A stretch of 64,000 nt of DNA from Syncephalis fuscata (lineage: Eukaryota; Zoopagomycota; Zoopagomycetes; Zoopagales; Piptocephalidaceae), in assembly GCA_025786725.1 (NCBI GenBank), contig JAHLTZ010000013.1:496001-560000 (forward strand). The letters run 5' to 3'. A program made the translations under genes and the position numbers. Shown in pieces: positions 23,826 through 42,227 of the stretch (positions within the stretch are counted from its first letter, which is position 1; each line of letters starts with the position of its first letter). The notes under the pieces are model-generated. The model ran no database searches, was not told the DNA's origin, and saw only the letters and a list, made by a program, of their open reading frames with translations.

Positions 23826-25375
23826 ATGGCTACCAGTATTTTATCTGACCGGCAAAAAGAAGAGCTGTTAGTATTGACGTCATAACAGGATAACACGCTA
23901 ATCATTGGCATATATTTATATACGACGTTTAGACAGCGGGCCATTCTTGATTTTTTAAACACAAATGGTTATCGAGAAGCATATGAAGCATTGAAGCTTG
24001 AAAGCAGCAATGAAGATTTTGACCCTGATCCCAAGAGCAAATATAGTGGATTATTGGAGAAAAAATGGACATCAGTAATTCGACTACAGAAGAAGGTAAG
24101 AGCAAGGACGACTAAAGATGGATGTTAAGCGTTAAATGGCTGTAAAGATTATGGATTTAGAAGGTAAACTGGCACAATCACAAGCAGAATTGGCGATAGC
24201 ACCGGTGCGTAAAGCAACGAGCTCAGTTGATTGGATTCCGCGTGGACCAGAGAAGCATTTATTGTCGGGACATCGATCACCAGTGACGCGCGTTTGTTTC
24301 CATCCCGTATTTTCAGTATTGGCAACGGCAAGTGAGGATACGACGATTAAAGTATGGGACTACGAGACGGGAGAGTTTGAACGCACGCTAAAGGGACACA
24401 CCAAAGCAGTTCAAGATATTGGATTTGATTCAAGAGGCAATTTTCTTGGTAAGCTATTCTTTTAGATAAATATACTAGTATTTGTTACTAATTTTTGCTA
24501 TTTAGTCTCGTGCTCGGCTGATTTGACAATCAAGATATGGGATTTACAAAATGATTACAAGTGTATTAAAACGTTATACGGTCATGACCATAGTGTTTCA
24601 GCAGTCATGTTTATGCCAGGTGGTGATAAGATTGTTTCGGCATCGCGTGACAAAACGATTAAGATCTGGGAGGTGGCGTCAGGGTAAATAGCTATTGCGA
24701 CGATGCATTGTTCTGTTATCAGGCATCTAAGTATTTGTTTATTATAGATATTGTGTCCGAACATTGCAAGGCCATTTGGAATGGGTACGCGCCATTAGTA
24801 TGACTGAAGATAGCCGTATGTTGGCCAGTGGATCTAATGATCAGGTGGGTGATTTGATAGATGGATATATGGAATGATTAATGACATGGAATAACTAGAC
24901 GGTGCGTATTTGGGAGCTTTCCACAGGAGAATGCAAGGCAGATTTACGTGGACACGACCACGTTGTTGAATGCGTAGCATTTGCCCCAGTGACCGCTTAC
25001 CCATTTATTCGAGAATTGGTTGGTATTGAAACGGCCAAGAAAGGCAGTAAGGATGAACAGCCCGGCCAGTATTTGGTTTCTGGATCGCGTGATAAAGTGC
25101 TTAAACTATGGGACGCTCAATCGGGCCAGTGCCTCCACACGTTCGTCGGTCATGACAATTGGGTGCGCGGTGTCGTTTTCCACCCATCTGGCAAGTATTT
25201 GCTCAGTGCGAGCGATGATAAGATGTTAAAGATCTGGGATCTTAAGACGGGACGGGCACAAAAGACCATTGAGGCACACCAACACTTTACGACGTGTGTG
25301 GCCTTCAACACGAACAGTCCAACGGTAGCGACGGGGAGTGTAGACCAGAGTGTTAAAATATGGGAATGCCGATAA
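23826..25375 (+). CDS. PAC1: LIS1 / PAC1 / NudF, dynein regulator
   Basis: WD40 protein that binds cytoplasmic dynein and NudE and drives nuclear positioning and microtubule-based transport. Six exons, all phases consistent: 23826-23866, 23933-24095, 24148-24448, 24506-24683, 24748-24844, 24899-25375; about 418 residues. The N-terminal LisH motif is [20 protein letters not shown], followed by the short coiled coil ([13 protein letters not shown]). Seven WD repeats follow, starting at [12 protein letters not shown] and ending [11 protein letters not shown] at the stop. Repeats carry classical GH..WD endings such as TIKVWD, TIKIWE and VLKLWD. The frame is fully intact. The acceptor of exon 3 (AAAG at 24144-24147) is the weakest junction. 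Confidence 0.97.
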
Positions 25376-25775
25376 TAAATAAAGAGTCTTTTTGTTATCT
25401 TTGAAAAAATAGCTAGATTACTAAAGTAGATTAAATTTTAAATGGCTTATGCTTTTGTTATTATCGAGTGTATAATTGTTACTGTTATTAACACTTATAT
25501 TTGGTAAAGAGTAGTGATGACTACCAGTAGTGGATATTGATAAACATAGTGACTACTAGTCGTTGGTAATGGCACGATTAGATTAATACAGTTGACTGAC
25601 TTATGATGGCATTAGTTTACACAGCAATAAATTAAAATGAATATAAAAGAATTGGCTGTACTACTAAAGCATTTATAAAAGTTTAGCTATTTATAACTGT
25701 TGAGTTTCACTAAACAAGTTAATTATCATCTACCATACTATTTTACGGTATTAATTATAATGTATATATAACTCA
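25376..25775. other. LIS1 terminator region up to the palindrome
   Basis: 400 nt of AT-rich DNA after the LIS1 stop, with an AATAAA-like signal right after it (25373-25381). Nothing else recognised. Confidence 0.5.
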
Positions 25776-28452
25776 CCGATGTGCTATGTGGATTGATTTA
25801 ACGGTGTGATAAATGGGTTGGCAGTGAAATTAGAGCATATTTTGGTAATAGTCAAGACATGTACGAGTATATTTAGTATATGGATACAATAGCAATGCTA
25901 TGGCATAAATATTTGATTAATATATTACAGACTATGGTGCATTACGGAAAGACTATTGTGCATGTATATAGCAACTATTTTGGTATAGATTAATATTGAG
26001 TTAATACGGCTATTTAAGGTTTCCAACGATGCTATGACAAAACTAGTAGTTTTGGTACTATTCTAATGCCAATGAACATTATTACAGAAAAGTATATATG
26101 AATATGTATTGGCTATTGGTCTATAATATTTGTTTGCCGACTTATAATTATAACTATGAACGTGTCTGTTAAAGATGTAAATAAGATTTTGTGGTTTTTT
26201 GCAACCATTATTGATATGTCATTTATTGGAGTTATTTTGTACATGTATCTATGAGCAATAAACCTATTTAATTCTGATGTAAACTAAACCTTTATGTATG
26301 TAGTTTGTTTTTTGAAATTACCATAATCATTTGGCTATTGATTTATTTTAGTAAAGCTATTGAGGCATGTGTTCTGTGTGACTGGCAGCATTGCAACAAT
26401 GCTGGTTAGCTAGTAGGCGTAATAGTGTAAACTACCATACAATCAGTCCTAAATATACCCTAGTTATACGTCAACCATGCATAGTGTATATTGGTATTGC
26501 TGATATACTGTTGGCTTATAATAACAACAAGCAATTGTCAAACTGGTTAAACACATGGCATCAATATAACTGGCTAAGTTATAATAGATGTTGCTATTGC
26601 TATACAATTACCGATGGCTAATAATAAATGCAATAATATTACTATCATTAACTAACGCGGTATACATCTACTGGTTGCAGCTAGTGTATGCCATAATACT
26701 TTGGCTGTTTATTTCAATGCGTTAGCATGTTTATTCAGCATTATGACTAATAAACACATTGTATACGGATGTAGTTAGTGTCAATAATGGGCACAATATG
26801 TAAACAGCTGTGTTCTTGATATGTATAATTGTATGGTGTATATAAATATAAATCAACAATTAAACAATTGTCAATGATTAGCAGTGAACACAAAAACATT
26901 AAACTACTGTTGTCATCAACATATAAGCAGACGTATTAGTTGGCAATAACACCATTTTAATATTACTCATGACTGTTATCAAGTCTATAATACTTAATTG
27001 ACAATGCTATACTACTAATAACGATAAAAATAGCAGAAACTCATAGCAAAACTATTATTGACATATGACCAAATAACCATTAGTTATAGCGCTAGTATAT
27101 ATAGCTAGTTAAGTATTAGTATTCCGCACTGATTACTGATGGTTTGATTAGGCAGTATTTACAAATGCTGTTGACTAGTTGTATTAACCGATTGGTTGTA
27201 ATCAATATGCTGCTATGTCAGTGTTTTATTAAGTAAATATGCTAGTAATAGCGGATTAGCACCAACATATCATAATATCTTATAACTCGATAGCCATCAT
27301 TATATTAGCCAGATGTCTATTAATCAAATAAATACAGTATTGATAACAGTTAGTTATACGTTAATGAACATGTAACATCACTATCAGCTAATTATTTGAT
27401 TGTATTTACGCTATCTATTTATTGTGCATCACTAGTCACTAATATACAGTTGATGTTAAATATGCTGCGTAAATCATTGGCATGATATAGCCACTGATAT
27501 TAATAGTCAGCAAGTGCTATCTATACAACTTAATGCCACTATAAAGTAATGATATGTATTGCAGTGTAACAACTAAGAGTTAGAAAAATGCCATTTGTAT
27601 TGACAACGGCAATGGTATAATTTGTTTATAAAATATTTTAACCAAAGCTATTGTTTATACATTATTAGTTACCAACATAAGCATGAATATTACTATTGAT
27701 TGTTGAAAATAGTATGCCAGTTATTACTAAATAGTTAGCAACCGAAATGATGCAGCTATTAGTGGTATTGGCCAATCTGCAACATACCTACAGATAACAT
27801 GAGCACTTGGTGTATACTTACCGCTAGCTATCAATCAGCCTACTGCCGTCATAAATTAGCATAAATGTCTACTTGTTTAGTAAGTGGCAGCATGACATGC
27901 ATTGCTACAACCGATGACTGTTCACGAGATTTGATGTTGTACAACAGCAATGATATGACGTGCGCCCCAATGGTAGTAATATACTAATAGCTGTTATTGG
28001 TATACATTTGGATAGTGGCTATTTAGTGACCAGAAGTAATGTCGCATAATATGGCCTACCAATAATGCTGCTTATGCTTACTTCACATTACCATTGATAC
28101 TAATAAAATAGGCAATATACATGGCTAGCACATTGTTCATAACACGCATAGTCAACGGTTTATCAGTGTAGGCTATTGCGCTATTATATAGACACTGTAA
28201 ATATATACAATACCTACCACTAATATATCTATTAGCAATTAATACACTTTTTTATTAGTATTTGTGTAGGCTTATACTGTAAAATAGCAGAGGGAATTAT
28301 TGTCGCTTTTTTGATTAACCAATTGATTTTCACCGATTTTTAATTCCATCAGTAATTAGCTAGAAATACATAATACCATTCATTATGACCGCATAGACTT
28401 GGCGCATTGACACATATAAGTTATGTATTTTTGAAAATTGTAGAAAATGCTA
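25776..28452 (+). repeat. palindrome left arm
   Basis: The left inverted copy, AT-rich, with no coding frame. Its outer 30 bases match the complement of 31153-31183 with four differences. Confidence 0.93.
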
Positions 28453-28508
28453 CATATAGAAACAGCAATATTATTATTAAAATGGCACTTTAAGCATTTT
28501 TTAGTTGT

Positions 28509-31183
28509 TAGCATTTTCATAATTTTCAAAATACATGACTTATATGTGTCGATGCGCCAAGTCTATGCGGTCATAATGAATGGTATTATGTATTTCTAGC
28601 TAATTACTGATGGAATTAAAAATCGGTGAAAATCACTTGATTAATCAAAAAAGCGACAATAATTCCTTTGCTATTTTACAGTACAAGCCTACACAAATAC
28701 TAATAAAAAAGTGTATTAATTGCTAATAGATATATTAGTGGTAGGTATTGTATATATTTACAGTGTCTTATAATAGCGCAATAGCCTACACTGATAAACC
28801 GTTGACTATGCGTGTTATGAACAATGTGCTAGCCATGTATATTGCCTATTTTATTAGCATCAATGGTAATGTGAAGTAAGCATAAGCAGCATTATTGGTA
28901 GGCCATATTATGCGACATTACTTCTGGTCACTAAATAGCCACTATCCAAATGTATACAATAACAGCTATTAGTATATTACTCACCATTGGGGCGCACGTC
29001 ATATCATTGCTGTTGTACAACATCAAATCTCGTGAACAGTCATCGGTTGGTAGCAATGCATGTCATGATGCCACTTACTAAACAAGTAGACATTTATGCT
29101 AATTTATGACGGCAGTAGGCTGATTGATAGCTAGCGGTAAGTATACACCAAGTGCTCATGTTATCTGTAGGTATGTTGCAGATTGGCCAATACCACTAAT
29201 AGCTGCATCATTTCGGTTGCTAACTATTTAGTAATAACTGGCATACTATTTTCAACAATCAATAGTAATATTCATGCTTATGTTGGTAACTAATAATGTA
29301 TAAACAATAGCTTTGGTTAAAATATTTTATTAAACAAATTATACCATTGCCGTTGTCAATACAAATGGCATTTTTCTAACTCTTAGTTGTTACACTGTAA
29401 TACACATCATTACCTTATAGTGGCATTAAGTTGTATAGATAGCACTTGCTGACTATTAATATCAGTGGCTATATCATGCCAATGATTTACGCAGCATATT
29501 TAACACTAACTGTATATTAGTGACTAGTGATGCACAATAAATAGATAGCGTAAATACAATCAAATAATTAGCTGATAGTGATGTTACATGTTCATTAACG
29601 TATAACTAACTGTTATCAATACTGTATTTCATTTGATTAATAGACATCTGGCTAATATAATGATGGCTATCGAGTTATAAGATATTGATGATATGTTGGT
29701 GCTAATCCGCTATTACTAGCATATTTACTTAATAAAACACTGGCATAGCAGCATATTGATTATGACCAATCGGTTAATACAACTAGTCAACAGCATTTGT
29801 AAATACTGCCTAATCAAACCATCAGTAATCAGTGCGGAATACTAATACTTAACTAGCTATATATACTAGCGCTATAACTAATGGTTATTTGGTCATATGT
29901 CAATAATAGTTTTGCTATGAGTTTCTGCTATTTTTATCGTTATTAGTAGTATAGCATTGTCAATTAAGTATTATAGACTTGATAACAGTCATGAGTAATA
30001 TTAAAATGGTGTTATTGCCAACTAATACGTCTGCTTATATGTTGATGACAACAGTAGTTTAATGTTTTGTGTTCACTGCTAATCATTGACAATTGTTTAA
30101 TTGTTGATTTATATTTATATACACCATACAATTATACATATCAAGAACACAGCTGTTTACATATTGTGCCCATTATTGACACTAACTACATCCGTATACA
30201 ATGTGTTTATTAGTCATAATGCCGAATAAACATGCTAACGCATTGAAATAAACAGCCAAAGTATTATGGCATACACTAGCTGCAACCAGTAGATGTATAC
30301 TGCGTTAGTTAATGATAGTAATATTATTGCATTTATTATTAGCCATCGGTAATTGTATAGCAATAGCAACATCTATTATAACTTAGCCAGTTATATTGAT
30401 GCCATGTGTTTAACCAGTTTGACAATTGCTCGTTGTTATTATAAGCCAACGTATATCAGCAATACCAATATACACTATGCATGATTGACGTATAACTAGG
30501 GTATATTTAGGACTGATTGTATGGTAGTTTACACTATTACGCCTACTAGCTAACCAGCATTGTTGCAATGCTGCTAGTCACACAGAACACATGCCTCAAT
30601 AGCTTTACTAAAATAAATCAATAGCCAAATGATTATGGTAATTTCAAAAAACAAACTACATACATAAAGGTTTGTTTATATCAGAATTAAATAGGTTTAT
30701 TGCTTCATAGATACATGTACAAAATAACTCCAATAAATGACATATCAATAATGGTTGCAAAAAACCACAAAATCTTATTTACATCTTTAACAGACACGTT
30801 CATAGTTATAATTTATAAGTCGGCAAACAAATATTATAGACCAATAGCTAATACATATTATATATACTTTTCTGTAATAATGTTCATTGGCATTAGAATA
30901 GTACCAAAACTACTAGTTTTGTCATAGCATCGTTGGAAACCTTAAATAGCCGTATTAACTCAATATTAATCTATACCAAAATAGTTGCTATATACATGCA
31001 CAATAGTCTTTCCGTAATACTCCATAGCCTGTAATATATTAATCAAATATTTATGCCATAGCATTGCTATTGTATCCATATACTAAATATACTCGTACAT
31101 GTCTTGGCTATTACCAAAATATGCTCTAATTTCACTGGCAACCCATTTATCACACCGTTTAATCAATCCACATAACATATCGG
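28509..31183 (-). repeat. palindrome right arm
   Basis: The right inverted copy. Small differences from the left arm include transitions and single-base indels, spread along the arm. Confidence 0.93.
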
Positions 31184-32605
31184 CTTTGGTATTAAGGATC
31201 TGTGTCAATTTTATTATTATCTTTAAATATGTTTAATTCAACGGAGCATATTACTTTACTCTGTTTACTTATGAATCAACAGCAGTTCATCGATACTATC
31301 AATTCCCAGTTGTAGGTTGTCAATAAGCAGTGCAAATCTATCAGTTATATTGTCGATAATACATAATTGATTACGTTAAACAAAAGAGTAACATAGTCAA
31401 CTATTTAATAAATACAACGTAATACGGTGTGTACATGTGATGTTAATCAATAATGAAATAAAATGACAAATTCATTCAGCACTACTGCAAATACTGCTGA
31501 TGATGCTAAATAAGTGTCACTCCGTGGATTGGTGTTAAATGAATGGAAATTAAATAAAATAGTAGCTGCAAGGTAGTTAGCATTTTTCGTGTGTATCCTT
31601 GACTGTAATAGTACCAGCCATCAATGAATATATACAAAATATCTAGTATTCAATGTGCTTTAATTCTGATTAGCGGTTTATTCTATATCATTACATTACT
31701 AAATGTACGTATTTCTGTATCAGTAAATATAATGGCATCTACTTGTAATAAATCTATACACAATAGATTGACTGCCTTGTATGTATCCACTAATATTATG
31801 ACTTCATTTTTCTCGAAGGCAATACAATTTTTGATGTTGCCGCCATTATAGATTGTTTTGAATCTAATAATATTGAATGATTAAGAGTAACAATAATAAA
31901 AATATACTTATAATAACATTTAATAAGCAAAATCACTTAATTTAAAGTGGTATATTGTCTAGTTATAAAGTAGTGTAATTAACATAAATCGAAGGCATCG
32001 GTGAGCTTGTTTCTAAACTGTCTATCGCACATAACGCATATACTTGTTATACATTATTTATGATTATCAAACTGTAACAAATATAGCAATAGTCCAACAT
32101 ATACATTTATACATATATATATTGTTAGCCATTGATATTGCAGGTATGTCTGCTGTTATGTTATGTTTACGTATAGTTGTTTAGTTGTTGTTACTGTGTG
32201 TCCTTTGTATATTGTATACCGCTGTGTAGGTAGTCCAACAATGATATAGAGCTGCATAGAAGTATCGAATCGTTTTTCGTAAATTGTCTAATCTACTACA
32301 TTGTTCATGAAATGTATAGCTACTAGTATGTGTATACACATTATTCTACATACAGCTATGCTCTAAATAATACATATCCACCGCAGTTGTTATTGGCTGC
32401 TTGAGTAGTTATAATTGAACAGTTTTTTAGCGTATAGTCGCTTTGCTGCACTTTGCTCTACGTGGAATGCAATTACTGTTTACTTCACAATACGGGCTGG
32501 TAAAAAGAACCGTTTTATTCCATGTACACCACAAAGAGAATAATACAGACTCAACTAGCTAAATGGTGCAGTATATCAGCGTTGCTAAATATTTTGCATT
32601 TTGTG
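31184..32605. other. intergenic region after the palindrome
   Basis: AT-rich DNA. A 75-codon frame at 31624-31851 has no recognisable similarity and the composition expected of chance. No RNA gene seen. Confidence 0.45.
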
Positions 32606-32950
32606 TTATTGTGATTCGTGGCCGTAGTAGCCTTCTCGTTCTGCTCGTCGTGCTTGCGCTTGTCGTAATCGTTCACGGTACTGTTCACGTTCTTTCTCTT
32701 TCTCTTCGCGGTATATTTGGTTGTCACGAATAAAGTAGCCGACAAGTCCTACGACAGAAAGTACGCCAAATGTCATGACCCATCGATTAGGCTTAATAAA
32801 CAACTAAGCGCGCACCATTGATTCAGTAAAGTAAGCTCTATAATTCCGCCGTGTTCTTACTTCAGGATTCATAAATCTAAATAGCCGAGTGGCTGCAATC
32901 TTGCCTTCATCGGGCCGTTTAGACGGCAAGGGATCTGTAGATGGCGTCAT
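32606..32950 (-). CDS. SMIM8-like small single-pass membrane protein (DUF4500)
   Basis: Two exons (32861-32950 and 32606-32803) separated by a 57-nt intron with GTAAG and TTAG ends. The spliced protein of about 95 residues starts at the ATG at 32950 (MTPSTDPLPSKRPDEGK). An in-frame ATG at 32992 would add 14 hydrophobic residues. The junction rebuilds LFRFMNPELFIKPNRWVMTF, which matches the core of animal SMIM8 (LFR..NPELFIKPN..VM.FG). It is followed by one membrane segment (TFGVLSVVGLVGYFI) and a highly charged, arginine/glutamate-rich helical tail unlike the animal tail. Length agrees with human SMIM8 (97 residues). The function of the family is unknown. Confidence 0.85.
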
Positions 32951-34038
32951 GAATGCTAGAAGAAATAGGAAAGAAGCGTATTTTTTAACCAATTTTTTGT
33001 ATTAATATAATAGTGTATATTATTATTTAATTTACTAATCAACTAATATGAGCCAGTTATATGATCTGAGGGTCAAATGGTTATATTCAACAATATCTGC
33101 TCTATTGAACATGGAGCTGAGTAGTGAGTTATATGGATCATCAAAATACTCATTATCATAGATTTATTATCTAGTACGTCTATATACTCCATCAACATGT
33201 ATCAGTATATCATACTGACCACTTTATATTAATAAAATCCACCTATTTATTGCTAACATGTTCTTTATTCAGGTGGATCTATCTCGTTTATTTAGCTGCT
33301 ATATGTACTATGATTTCATTACAATACATCATTTTCTACCCACTCATTATATTCGATACTATCCTATGTTCTATTTATAGAATCTGCCCTTTTCTCCCGT
33401 TAAATGCTTGTATATTTCTACTCAGTTCATCCAAACATATACATACGCATACTGTATCTCTATCATTAATATTTGTATACTTTCTTTGGCTGTTCATTTA
33501 AATCAATATTATTGTATACTCTAACAAAGTAAAAAGATATACGCTTTTAGAGCTCAACCCAAGTCATATTGCCAATATAACTAGTAAATTGTCTTTAAAG
33601 AGTAAAAATACACAATTTATATTAAGCCATATCGCTAGTAGTGGCATATCCTAGTGCAACACAGTTTAACAGATATATAGCTAATGCAACTAATACTTGT
33701 GCCATGTTAAAGCCATGCATAATATAATATTTAGCTACAACTATTGATAGATATCAAAACTACATTATTCTATTTATTTATTTGATTACTATGTCTAGTA
33801 GCCATGTAATAAACGTAATCATATCCATTCCCACTCATAGAATAACACAACTATAAATAGTGGCCATTATCATCATTATTATTATATGCAAACTGCAATA
33901 CCAAGGCGGCTTTGCAATCACAAGGCCAGTGCATACCATGTGGACTGCCTAAACCGTTACGTACTTTCAACACTCAACCCAGCTTTTCGCTTCTTCAACA
34001 ACAACACTGCACATACCACTTACTACTTACAAGCTAAA
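32951..34038. other. intergenic region with SMIM8 and PhyH promoters
   Basis: Divergent promoter gap for the SMIM8-like gene (minus) and the dioxygenase (plus). It contains dispersed repeat copy A. A frame from 33886 runs in frame into the dioxygenase ATG and would add 51 residues, so that upstream ATG is an alternative start. Confidence 0.5.
33061..33190 (+). repeat. dispersed repeat, copy A
   Basis: Shares its layout and a core of about 30 nt (AAAATACTCATTATCATAG, then ATTTATTATCTA) with 46485-46610 and 52296-52430, in the same orientation. The upstream part (ATATTCAACAATAT, then TATTGAACAT) is shared as well. Confidence 0.7.
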
Positions 34039-35506
<1,468 letters not shown>

Positions 35507-35673
35507 ACAGAATGTTGTTAAAAGTTGTCGATTCAATTCAATTACATTTCTTATCACTATGATAAATAATAAACTATTTCATTTATTAATATATAAAATA
35601 CGATTGATATTACTTTTATTGTTTAAATATATTGCAACAATTGAATTAAATACGGCCACTGGATATAAATGCT

Positions 35674-40557
<4,884 letters not shown>

Positions 40558-41057
40558 TGTTGTTATGAATGTAGAGTAGTCAATGCAAAATAGTTACAAA
40601 ATAATAAAATAAAACACGCTATTTTTTACATTTTGTGTTATTAATAATAATGATTAGTTTTAGTCTTTTATTTATTACAATTGATAAATTATTACATTTG
40701 TACACTAAAAACTTACCGTTTATATTGACTACTTAATTACCATACAACTGTTGTTAATGCACTCAATCTAATAAAACTATTTGATATAAATACAAACCAG
40801 AATATGATTGTTGTTGTCACAGTGATGGAATGATATGGCTAGCAAGTGCGATAATGAGCAAAGAGAAAAAGCGATTAGTTTTGAGTTTATTGTTTTTTAT
40901 TGTGTGATACAATAGATGGTTATATCATTAAAATCCATCTCATGGTAGTTAAATCGTCTATATACTGTCATATATATATATATATAGCTATTGTAATAAT
41001 GGTTATAGATTGATCGCTTATTAATATGACAAATAATAATAATAAAAAATCCTTTAT
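40558..41057. other. intergenic gap upstream of SMC5
   Basis: 500 nt of AT-rich DNA containing an (AT)n run (40971-40986). It includes the SMC5 promoter and the 3' end of the next minus-strand gene. No gene seen. Confidence 0.5.
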
Positions 41058-42227
41058 TTATAGTTCTGATATCAATACAGGTGCAGCCTTTGCAGAAAAA
41101 CGATTTGCAGCCAATGAGGTTACGCCATGGCGGTTAGATAGTGCGAGTTCTCGTTTTGCTTTGTCTTTAAGACAAAAAGGACAGTTGATGCCGGCAAAGT
41201 CGCGTTGGCAGCCTAGACAGCAATGGCGTCGTTTTTTTGGACAATGATCCTCGTCGGCTGTGCAAAGTTGAAGATTGAATCGCTCACAAATACCTTTGGT
41301 GTCCAGTGTAATTCGGCCTGGATGCCGTGCACCCAGCTGATAGTGTATATAGACAAGGGACATGCGCGTGCCCCATTTAAATCCCTCGATGGCCTGGGCC
41401 CGTCGATACATATCATCGTAAGCCAGTAGTGCTGATAGGCTGAAATTGTTGGGGAACGAGTAGATGTGGTCGGTATAGCGTAGATAGCCGGTCGTCACCG
41501 TTGGATCATCCTCCAGTAGCCGAGTAAGAATACGTAGGTTGGCTCGGCTCCAGTCACGTAGCGTTATCGTTTCACCCGACAGCGGTGTCGTTAATGTAGC
41601 CGTACTATCGTTTTTTTTACCGGGTCGACCCGACAGAAAGTCGTTAATGCGATAGTAGTTGGGCGGTGTCATTTCACCCGGCGATAAGCACATAAGTGAG
41701 CTATCACTCAAAAAGTTTGGATCAGCAGGCTTTTCGTTGCATTCATACTCTTCCAGCTCAAGCAGGGTCGCTCCTTCAATCTCTTTTTCATCCTTTGCTA
41801 GCGACCAGTTGCTAGACTCGCTTGAACTTTGCCGACGATGATGCTGATTGTCGTCCCATACCTGTGTAGAGGGCGACAAAATGGATGATTGCGAAGACAT
41901 GGTTTGAATAATGCTAGCGTTAGTGGCTATTCGTTGCAATGCACATTGAATACAGTAGTGTTCCGCGTCTCTAGGTGCAGCAGCAGTGGCAGCAGCTATG
42001 GCCGGCGGATAGAATGGGTGTTGTTTAACGAGGTTTGGTGTGGATGAAAAGTCACAAATGGTAGGGTAGTGGGATGGCAGTGATGGGTTCCTTTTTATTG
42101 CCTTGTGCTTTTGAAGGTCAGGCGAGTCATTGTCGAAACAATGATGAATATGCTTTAATGTTGTGACTTGTTTGTGCGCCATTCCAATTTTAGCATCGAT
42201 GCGCCGTAAACGGGGAAGTGAGGCCAT
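41058..42227 (-). CDS. 389-residue protein with retroelement-like cysteine motif
   Basis: Single-exon ORF from the ATG at 42227. The first 200 residues are low-complexity (Ser, Pro, Gln, acidic) with Cys-x2-Cys at CIQCAL. From about residue 220 a conserved-looking part follows: LRDWSRANLRILTRLLEDD, YLRYTDHIYSFPNNF, LLAYDDMYRRAQA, FKWGTRMSLVYIHYQLG. The C-terminus is cysteine/histidine-rich: ICERFNLQLC, HCPKKRRHCCLGCQ, GINCPFC. The layout (a Tyr-Arg helix ending D..YR, then C..FN...C....C....H.C..C.....CP) matches proteins encoded by or derived from eukaryotic mobile elements. The frame is intact and composition is coding-like. It may be a domesticated element gene; this is inference. Confidence 0.75.
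   Translation of the reverse strand: MASLPRLRRIDAKIGMAHKQVTTLKHIHHCFDNDSPDLQKHKAIKRNPSLPSHYPTICDFSSTPNLVKQHPFYPPAIAAATAAAPRDAEHYCIQCALQRIATNASIIQTMSSQSSILSPSTQVWDDNQHHRRQSSSESSNWSLAKDEKEIEGATLLELEEYECNEKPADPNFLSDSSLMCLSPGEMTPPNYYRINDFLSGRPGKKNDSTATLTTPLSGETITLRDWSRANLRILTRLLEDDPTVTTGYLRYTDHIYSFPNNFSLSALLAYDDMYRRAQAIEGFKWGTRMSLVYIHYQLGARHPGRITLDTKGICERFNLQLCTADEDHCPKKRRHCCLGCQRDFAGINCPFCLKDKAKRELALSNRHGVTSLAANRFSAKAAPVLISEL

Larger units (their letters stand above)
25776..31183. repeat. giant palindrome: two 2.68-kb inverted arms with a 56-nt spacer
   Basis: Left arm 25776-28452, right arm 28509-31183, spacer 28453-28508. Pairs run with a nearly constant coordinate sum (56961 near the centre, 56959 at the outer end), so only a few indels separate 2.7 kb of pairing. 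In a 370-nt stretch compared by eye (26281-26655 against 30275-30650) I count about five substitutions, all transitions, plus one indel. Outer ends read CCGATGTGCTATGTGGATT on the left and AATCCACATAACATATCGG on the right. Flanking bases show no target-site duplication. Open frames are short and not conserved between arms, so the arms look noncoding. A transcript through this locus would fold into a very long hairpin. Confidence 0.95.

Noticed and set aside
25776-31183. protein-coding transposon in the palindrome
   Set aside because: The longest frames (26391-26621, 30700-30927) are short, AT-driven and not preserved at the mirrored position in the other arm.
31624-33501. small hydrophobic frames at 31624-31851 and 33250-33501
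   Set aside because: Composition is what AT-rich DNA gives by chance; no motif or similarity recognised.
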